Shown here: piece by piece, positions 6,049 to 11,113 of the stretch
Position numbering within the stretch: the stretch's first letter is position 1
Layout: each line of letters opens with the position of its first letter
NCBI GenBank assembly: GCA_963605535.1
Contig: CAVCXB010000101.1
Coordinates: 1 to 11,113, forward strand
DNA from: Anthropogastromicrobium chipingensis_A
GTDB taxonomy: Bacteria > Bacillota > Clostridia > Lachnospirales > Lachnospiraceae
Reading direction: 5' to 3'
DNA: 11,113 nucleotides
Program-made: the position numbers and the translations under genes
The notes under the pieces: model-generated
Databases searched by the model: none
Seen by the model: only the letters and a program-made list of their open reading frames with translations
What the model was told of the DNA's origin: nothing

Positions 6049-7827
6049 ATGACACATACATTTGAAATTAAGGACAATTTTTATCTGGATGGCAAGCCAT
6101 TTCAAATCATTTCCGGTGGAATCCACTATTTCCGTGTGGTTCCAGAATACTGGAAGGACCGTTTGGAAAAGTTAAAGGCGATGGGCTGCAACACCGTTGA
6201 GACTTACATTCCGTGGAACATGCACGAGCCAAACAAGGGCGAGTTTCATTTTGATGGTATGCTCGACATCGCAAAATTTGTACATACCGCACAGGAGTTG
6301 GGACTGTGGGTCATTATTCGCCCGTCACCGTACATCTGCGCAGAGTGGGAGTTTGGCGGACTTCCGGCATGGCTTTTGGCAGAGGACGGCATGAAGCTTC
6401 GCGGATGCTATAAGCCATTTTTAGACCATATCCGTTCTTATTATAAAGAATTGTTCAAAGTATTGGCACCGCTTCAGGTAAATTATGGCGGCCCGGTTAT
6501 CATGATGCAGGTAGAAAATGAGTACGGCTACTATGGCGATGACACGGAATATTTGGAGACCATGAGACAGATCATGATCGATTTTGGAACCGTTGTTCCG
6601 CTTGTTACCTCCGATGGCCCGATGCACGAATCCCTTTCCTGCGGTCACTTAGAGGGCGCACTTCCGACAGGAAACTTTGGTTCCCGCACCGAGGAGCGTT
6701 TCGAGGTATTAAAGCAGTATACAAAGGGCGGCCCACTGATGTGTACCGAGTTCTGGGTTGGCTGGTTCGACCACTGGGGAAATGGCGGTCATATGAAAGG
6801 CAACTTAGAGGAGAGCACAAAGGATCTGGACAAGATGCTGGAACTGGGTCATGTCAATATCTATATGTTTGAGGGCGGCACAAACTTCGGATTCATGAAC
6901 GGCTCCAACTACTACGATGAGCTGACACCGGATGTTACTTCCTATGATTATGATGGTGTGCTGACTGAGGCTGGTGATATCACCGAGAAGTATCGCCGTT
7001 ATCAGGAAGTCATTCGCAAGTATGCACCAGTTCCGGAAGTGACCTACAGCACAAAGATCGAGAAGAAGGCATATGGCACGTTACAGTACGATGCGAGAGT
7101 CGGACTGTTTGAGTCGCTTGAGGAGCTTTCTGCACCGGTAAGCTGCAAGTTCCCGACTTCCATGGAGCGTTTAGGCCAGAATTATGGATACATTTTGTAT
7201 CACACGAAACTAGAGAAGGAGCAGAATCTCGAAAAAATTCGTTTGTACGAGGCAAATGACCGTGCAAATCTCTTTGTTGACCGTAAGCCGCTCGTAACAC
7301 TGTATGACAGACAGCTGCTAAGTGAAGCAAAGGCTGGCGTAGATTTTGCAAAGGAAGATGGAAAGCCAGTTACGTTCGAGAAGGGCGCACCGCTTGATAT
7401 TCTCGTTGAGAACCTGGGTCGTGTCAACTTCGGACCGAGAATGGAGCATCAGAGAAAGGGTATCGACGGCCATGTTCAGATCAACGGTCATACCCACTTA
7501 AACTGGGAGGAGTATTGCCTGCCGCTTGATAACATGGAGAAGCTGGATTACACAAAGGGCTACACCGAGGGACTTCCGGCATTCTATCACTTCACATTGG
7601 ATGTGGATACAAAGGGTGACACCTTCCTCGACTTTGAAGGCTGGGGCAAGGGCTGTATCTTCTTAAATGGATTTAATCTGGGTCGATTCTGGGAGATTGG
7701 ACCGCAGAAGAGACTTTATATTCCGGCACCACTGTTAAAGGAGGGACGAAATGAGATCGTCGTATTCGAGACAGATGGCAAGCAGCCGGGAACCATAACC
7801 TTAAAGGATGAGCCGGATATCGGCTAA
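6049..7827 (+). CDS. Beta-galactosidase, glycoside hydrolase family 35
   Basis: This is a 592-residue enzyme that removes terminal beta-linked galactose from oligosaccharides. It has no signal peptide, so it should act on imported sugars in the cytoplasm. The TIM barrel spans about residues 5-330. GGPVIMMQVENEYG (147-160) is the family signature, with acid/base Glu158; CTEFWVGWFDHWG (232-244) carries the predicted nucleophile Glu234. Other conserved stretches are GGIHYFRVVPEYW, ETYIPWNMHEP and RPSPYICAEWEFGGLPAWLL. The C-terminal part (~380-590) forms the usual beta domains and includes GWGKGCIFLNGFNLGRFWEIGPQ. The length matches compact bacterial GH35 enzymes such as pneumococcal BgaC (Gal-beta-1,3-GlcNAc specific), so type-1 galactosides are a reasonable but unproven substrate. 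AAGAGGAG (6033-6040) sets the start. It is separated from both neighbours by terminator-like hairpins. Confidence 0.95.
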   Translation: MTHTFEIKDNFYLDGKPFQIISGGIHYFRVVPEYWKDRLEKLKAMGCNTVETYIPWNMHEPNKGEFHFDGMLDIAKFVHTAQELGLWVIIRPSPYICAEWEFGGLPAWLLAEDGMKLRGCYKPFLDHIRSYYKELFKVLAPLQVNYGGPVIMMQVENEYGYYGDDTEYLETMRQIMIDFGTVVPLVTSDGPMHESLSCGHLEGALPTGNFGSRTEERFEVLKQYTKGGPLMCTEFWVGWFDHWGNGGHMKGNLEESTKDLDKMLELGHVNIYMFEGGTNFGFMNGSNYYDELTPDVTSYDYDGVLTEAGDITEKYRRYQEVIRKYAPVPEVTYSTKIEKKAYGTLQYDARVGLFESLEELSAPVSCKFPTSMERLGQNYGYILYHTKLEKEQNLEKIRLYEANDRANLFVDRKPLVTLYDRQLLSEAKAGVDFAKEDGKPVTFEKGAPLDILVENLGRVNFGPRMEHQRKGIDGHVQINGHTHLNWEEYCLPLDNMEKLDYTKGYTEGLPAFYHFTLDVDTKGDTFLDFEGWGKGCIFLNGFNLGRFWEIGPQKRLYIPAPLLKEGRNEIVVFETDGKQPGTITLKDEPDIG

Positions 7828-7836
7828 TAAGGCTGG

Positions 7837-7869
7837 GGGCGGACATCGTGAGGTGTCTCGCCCTTTTTT
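7837..7869 (+). terminator. Terminator-like hairpin between the GH35 and GH2 genes
   Basis: GGGCGGACA (7837-7845) pairs with TGTC-(t)-CGCCC (7854-7863), with one bulged T and an eight-base loop, followed immediately by TTTTTT (7864-7869). It looks fully functional, yet the GH2 ribosome site AGGAGGA begins only five bases later at 7874. No promoter can fit between, so GH2 expression must come from read-through or from a promoter inside the GH35 gene. Confidence 0.8.
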
Positions 7870-7885
7870 GAATAGGAGGAAAATC

Positions 7886-10363
7886 ATGGATAGAACATAT
7901 ATTGCTTTAAATGAGAATTGGAAGTTCCACTATGGAGAGGAGCCGCAGGCATGGTACAAGGGATACGATGACAGCGCATGGACAAACGTTGAACTGCCGC
8001 ACGACTGGTCTGTGCATATGCCATTTGAAAAAACAAATTCTAGCGGAACCGGCTATCTGAGCGGTGGAATCGGCTGGTATCGCGTGCGCTTTTCACTGCC
8101 GGAGACATATAAGGGAAAGCGCGTGAGAGTCGTATTTGATGGAATCTATAAAAATAGTAGAATATGGTGCAACAGCTACCACATCGGAAAGCGTCCTTAC
8201 GGCTATACGCAGATCAGCTACGATCTCACTGATTTTGTCCGGTTTGGCGCGATTGACAACGAGATTACGGTGCGCGTATGCCACACCGATCTGGCAGATT
8301 CCCGCTGGTTTACCGGATCCGGCATTTACCGCAAGGCATATCTCGTAGTGGAGGAACCGATTCATGCAGTATGGAACGGTGTTGCCTTTCATGTGTCCAG
8401 AGCAGATGAGCAGTCCGCAGCCGTTCACACCGATGTCGAGCTGGCAAATGAGCTGGATGAGCGTGTGATTGGAACGCTTACTGCCAGCTTAAACTTATGT
8501 GGAAGCGATGAGGAGCCGGTTGTTTTTGCGCGAGTTCCAGCTGCGATTGATGCGCGTGAGAAGAAAAACTTCTATTTAAATGGAATGATTGGACAGCCAA
8601 AGCTTTGGTCTTGCGAGAAGCCCGATTTATACGAGCTTTGCGTTTCCTTTGAGAAGGAAGAGGGAAGTGCAATCGTACTGGATAAAGAGCGTGTCGGTAT
8701 TCGTACATTTGTGTTTGATCCCGATTATGGATTTTTCTTAAATGGCAAGGAAACGAAGTTTAAGGGTGTGTGCGTTCATCATGATGGTGGCTGTCTGGGT
8801 GCGGCAATGTACCGCGAGGTATGGCTTCGCCGTCTGCTCAAATTAAAGGAGGCCGGCTGCAATGCGATTCGATGCAGTCACAATCCGCATATGCCGGAAT
8901 TGTATGATCTGTGCGACGAACTTGGTCTTTTGATGATGGATGAGGCATTTGACGAGTGGGAGAATCCGAAAAATAAGTGGTCTACCGGACACAACGTTTA
9001 TCCGCCGAAGCATGAGGGCTACGCAGAGGATTTCCCAGAGTGGCATGAGCGCGATTTAAAGGACATGGTGCGCCGTGACCGCAACCATCAGAGTATTGTG
9101 ATGTGGAGCATCGGAAATGAGATTGACTACCCCAATGATCCATATTGCCACCCGCTATTTGAAACCATGACCGGAAATAACGATGCCAATAAGCCTGCAA
9201 AAGAGCGTCAGTATGACCCGGATAAGCCAAATGCCGAGCGCCTTAGCGTGATTTCAAAGGAACTGGCAGCGATTGTGCGCACACAGGATACGACCAGACC
9301 GGTGACACTCGCGGCGGCATTCCCGGAATTGTCCTCCCATATCGGCTTCTTCGATGCGCTTGATGTCGTTGGCTATAATTATAAAGAGCATTTGTATGAG
9401 GAAAGCCACAAACGTTTCCCGGACAAGCCATTTTTAGGAAGTGAAAATGGCGGCGGTTACGAGCAGTGGTGCGCTGTGCGCGACAACGCATACATCAGCG
9501 GACAGTTCTTGTGGACCGGAATTGATTATCTCGGTGAGGCGCATGGCTGGCCAATCCATGGTTCCGCAGCCGGTTTGATGGATTTGGCAGGATTTGAGAA
9601 ACCGGGCTTCTATCGAAGAAAGGCATTTTGGAGCACTGTGCCGTTTATTTGCATCCTGACACGCCCGGACGACGGCGATGAGCATGAGTGGAGACCATGG
9701 AATGCACATTGGAATTATAAGGAAGGGGAAAATGTGGTTGTCCGCGTCTTCACGAATGTGGAGAAGCCAGAGAAGGTAAGGAATGCTGAGGACGCAGAGA
9801 ATGCAGCTGATTTTGAGGATGTTTCTCTGAGCATAGTGGGTGCAGATGGTGAAAGTGTGTTACGTGGCGGAACCTACCTTGAAAAAGAAGGCTGCACCGA
9901 ATGGCGTTTTTCTTATGAGTCCGGTGTGCTTAAGGCTGTATGCGGCGAGACCGAGTGCAGCATTCAGACAGCAGGAAAAGCAGTCGAATTGTCTGCAAAG
10001 GTATGGCGCGCAGAAGATACCGTTGATAGAGTTGATCAAATTGAGAAGGCAGATGAGGCGATAGCAAACGGCAAAGAAGAAGAGACCGTACAGAAGGCGA
10101 GCGTGGTCGAGGTGATGCAGATTGAAGTCTCACTCACCGATGAGAACGGTGTATTAGCGGCAGAAGATCTGGAGATCACGGCAGAGGTCATCGGAGGAAC
10201 CCTTCTCGGACTGGAAAATGGCGATCTGGCAGACCTAACGCCGTATCACGAGTCCCACAGAAAGACACACAATGGCAGACTGATTGTCTATGTAAAGCCA
10301 AAAGAGGATGTAAAGGTATGCATCAGTTGCCCGGCATTAGATAAAAAGGTGTGGATTGGATAA
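7886..10363 (+). CDS. Glycoside hydrolase family 2, beta-galactosidase type (DUF4982-like)
   Basis: This is an 825-residue cytoplasmic enzyme, without signal peptide, that probably cleaves beta-galactosides. ATG 7886 is set by AGGAGGA (7874-7880); a longer frame from 7808 overlaps the GH35 gene. A jelly-roll sugar-binding domain (~1-155; WYRVRFSLP, FDGIYKNSRIWCN) is followed by an Ig-like domain (~160-275) and the TIM barrel (~277-590). VCVHHDGGCLGAAM and GCNAIRCSHNPH mark the barrel start. Acid/base Glu412 lies in MWSIGNEID, and Glu520 in FLGSENGGG is the likely nucleophile. ALDVVGYNYKEHLYEE and SGQFLWTGIDYLGE are typical of the GH2 group with a DUF4982 domain. The C-terminus (~745-825; GGTLLGLENGDLADLTPY) is another Ig-like domain. 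Charged low-complexity stretches at ~627-645 and ~706-740 look expanded. Other GH2 activities, such as beta-glucuronidase, cannot be excluded, but pairing with GH35 favours galactosidase. Confidence 0.92.
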   Translation: MDRTYIALNENWKFHYGEEPQAWYKGYDDSAWTNVELPHDWSVHMPFEKTNSSGTGYLSGGIGWYRVRFSLPETYKGKRVRVVFDGIYKNSRIWCNSYHIGKRPYGYTQISYDLTDFVRFGAIDNEITVRVCHTDLADSRWFTGSGIYRKAYLVVEEPIHAVWNGVAFHVSRADEQSAAVHTDVELANELDERVIGTLTASLNLCGSDEEPVVFARVPAAIDAREKKNFYLNGMIGQPKLWSCEKPDLYELCVSFEKEEGSAIVLDKERVGIRTFVFDPDYGFFLNGKETKFKGVCVHHDGGCLGAAMYREVWLRRLLKLKEAGCNAIRCSHNPHMPELYDLCDELGLLMMDEAFDEWENPKNKWSTGHNVYPPKHEGYAEDFPEWHERDLKDMVRRDRNHQSIVMWSIGNEIDYPNDPYCHPLFETMTGNNDANKPAKERQYDPDKPNAERLSVISKELAAIVRTQDTTRPVTLAAAFPELSSHIGFFDALDVVGYNYKEHLYEESHKRFPDKPFLGSENGGGYEQWCAVRDNAYISGQFLWTGIDYLGEAHGWPIHGSAAGLMDLAGFEKPGFYRRKAFWSTVPFICILTRPDDGDEHEWRPWNAHWNYKEGENVVVRVFTNVEKPEKVRNAEDAENAADFEDVSLSIVGADGESVLRGGTYLEKEGCTEWRFSYESGVLKAVCGETECSIQTAGKAVELSAKVWRAEDTVDRVDQIEKADEAIANGKEEETVQKASVVEVMQIEVSLTDENGVLAAEDLEITAEVIGGTLLGLENGDLADLTPYHESHRKTHNGRLIVYVKPKEDVKVCISCPALDKKVWIG

Positions 10364-10389
10364 TTGCATATGAGCAAAGAGGAATTTTT

Positions 10390-10639
10390 ATGGCTGTGGC
10401 GGTACAATCAATATTGCGGAAAATTCGTGCAGAAAGAACGGTGCCGCTGCGGCACCTCTGAAGAAAAAGCGTCTGTACAAGGACTGAGCTTCGGAAAATA
10501 GAAAATGGCAGGGGATTATCTGCTGCAAAGACTTGGTGTGCCGACTGAATATTTTGAGGTCATGGCAGATGTAAGAGAATTAAACGGATGGAGAGACTGC
10601 TCTAATATAAAAAAGGGAGGAACGAGGGACTATGATTAA
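10390..10639 (+). pseudogene. Broken XRE-family helix-turn-helix regulator
   Basis: A decayed regulator lies between the GH2 gene and the receiver-like gene. From ATG 10390, after an AAAGAGGA ribosome site (10376-10383), the frame reads MAVAVQSILRKIRAERTVPL then RHL, hits TGA at 10459-10461, and in the same frame continues CTRTELRKIENGRG. This is the pattern of an XRE helix-turn-helix (RKIRAE...LRHL...ELRKIENG). Near 10505-10515 the reading shifts by one base and goes on as GDYLLQRLGVPTEYFEVMAD and VRELNGWRD, the type of sequence that follows the DNA-binding domain in TPR-containing XRE regulators of Lachnospiraceae. It then stops at 10637-10639. At least one stop, one frameshift and a large C-terminal loss are present. 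Family assignment is from recalled motifs, so moderate certainty. Confidence 0.5.
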
Positions 10640-11066
10640 AATTGCGGTATGCGATGAGAAAAATGAAGCGGCTGTCTTAACAGAGAAGATAAATGAAATC
10701 TTTGAAAAAGATGAAACAATGATTAGAATGAGTTATTTTAAGAATGCATCATTATTGCGATATGAAGTAGAAGATAGGGTGTATTTTGATTTATACATAT
10801 TAGTAATTCAGCAGGAGCAAACAGAAAGAGAAAAGCAGTTAATGAAGACTGTGCGAAAGCGAGATTCTGAAGCTTTTTTCTTAGTTTTAACGGATAAATT
10901 TGAATCAACTTTAGCATTTCCGATCAAATCGGTTCAGATCATTGCAAAGAATGCGCCTGATGATCAGATTGAGAATATTATAGAAGATGTAAAGGCTGCA
11001 ATGGAAAAAAGAAAAAAACAATGTTACATTATGAAAAATCAGGCTGGAACATGGCGTATTTTATAA
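10632..11066 (+). pseudogene. Truncated LytTR-type response regulator with degenerate receiver
   Basis: An AgrA/LytTR-like regulator is cut short at 144 residues. AAGGGAGG (10614-10621) precedes ATG 10632. MIKIAVCDEKNEA matches the usual MIKIAICDD start and keeps acidic residues Asp8 and Glu9. In the third-strand motif, normally (Y/F)DLLFLDI, the sequence is FDLYILVI, so the phospho-acceptor Asp is Val58. Thr87 (VLTDK) and a Lys (IIAKNAP) remain where the receiver Thr and Lys are expected. The receiver is followed by a helix and QCYIMKNQAGTWRIL, which looks like the first strand of a LytTR DNA-binding domain; the rest is missing. The stop at 11064-11066 lies just before an insertion-sequence-like end. 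It overlaps the tail of the broken XRE gene. It could still make a stand-alone receiver-like protein, but phosphorylation at the usual site is not possible. Confidence 0.6.
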
Positions 11067-11070
11067 GATA

Positions 11071-11113
11071 GGGCGTAAAACCCACTACCTTTAGGTGGTG
11101 GGATGTAAGCCCC
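11071..11113. mobile_element. Terminal hairpin of an IS200/IS605-type element (runs off the window)
   Basis: CCCACTACC (11081-11089) pairs along its full length with GGTGGTGGG (11094-11102) around a TTTA loop, with one wobble. Outer GGGC (11071-11074) pairs with GCCC (11109-11112). Flanks reading GGGCGTAAAA and ATGTAAGCCCC around a CCCAC/GTGGG hairpin are what I recall at the ends of IS200/IS605 elements carrying tnpB in Firmicutes. The imperfect hairpin near the edge of the element is the signal bound by their single-strand transposases. No transposase is visible, and I cannot say whether this is the left or right end. The broken regulator immediately upstream suggests the element body lies to the right. 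Confidence 0.6.

Noticed and set aside
7808..7885. Longer start for the GH2 enzyme overlapping GH35
   Set aside because: The extension runs through the terminator hairpin and has no family match; ATG 7886 has AGGAGGA upstream.
596..10133. Minus-strand reading frames of 60-113 codons throughout the window
   Set aside because: They lie opposite well-supported + strand genes, lack good ribosome sites and recognisable motifs, and have Cys/Ser/Arg-rich, antisense-like compositions.
10370..10501. 43-codon small protein starting at ATG 10370
   Set aside because: Another frame of the same DNA reads as a helix-turn-helix with a ribosome site, which explains the region better as a pseudogene.
1..11113. 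CRISPR array, tRNA, rRNA or a defence system
   Set aside because: No regularly spaced repeats, cloverleaf, rRNA-like stretch or defence-gene motifs were seen on reading the window.

Overview
The window looks like a chromosomal carbohydrate-use locus from a Gram-positive gut-type Clostridia, most likely Lachnospiraceae. This rests on the CUT1 'LplB/YtcP' permease pair with no ATPase gene, strong AGGAGG-type ribosome sites, catabolite-responsive-element-like operators, and a LytTR-type regulator fragment. No species can be named from the sequence alone. Every convincing gene is on the + strand; the minus-strand reading frames look like shadows.

Layout. Bases 1-89 are the 3' end of an unidentified gene, followed by an intrinsic terminator. 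A roughly 370-base gap then leads to a LacI-family regulator (502-1542) with its own promoter and an operator-like site. A 605-base gap (1543-2147) separates the regulator from the transport operon. It holds a short repeat cluster, two intrinsic terminators, a 42-base inverted repeat, a strong promoter (TTGACA-16-TATAAT) and three LacI/CcpA-type operator-like palindromes whose centres are 210 and 106 bases apart, close to whole helical turns. Next come two sugar permeases (2148-3107, 3121-4032), a secreted sugar-binding protein (4174-5820), a GH35 beta-galactosidase (6049-7827) and a GH2 glycosidase of the beta-galactosidase type (7886-10363). The spacers inside this operon hold stem-loops, including two terminator-like hairpins just upstream of the two hydrolase genes.

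How it works together (inference). The binding protein captures a beta-galactoside-containing oligosaccharide outside the cell. The permeases import it using an ATPase encoded elsewhere, and the two hydrolases, which lack signal peptides, cut it in the cytoplasm. The LacI-family protein probably controls its own promoter and the operon promoter, and CcpA could use the same kind of site. Internal hairpins probably grade expression, with more transporter and less hydrolase.

The right end (10364-11113) is decayed. It has a broken XRE-type regulator (in-frame stop plus frameshift), then a receiver-like protein that lacks its phospho-acceptor Asp and is cut off at the start of its DNA-binding domain. 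The last ~43 bases look like the terminal hairpin of an IS200/IS605-type element, which probably did the cutting. I see no clearly new enzymatic system. The most interesting signals are the phased operator set, the hairpin-rich operon spacers, a binding protein without a lipobox, and the regulator graveyard next to the insertion sequence end.
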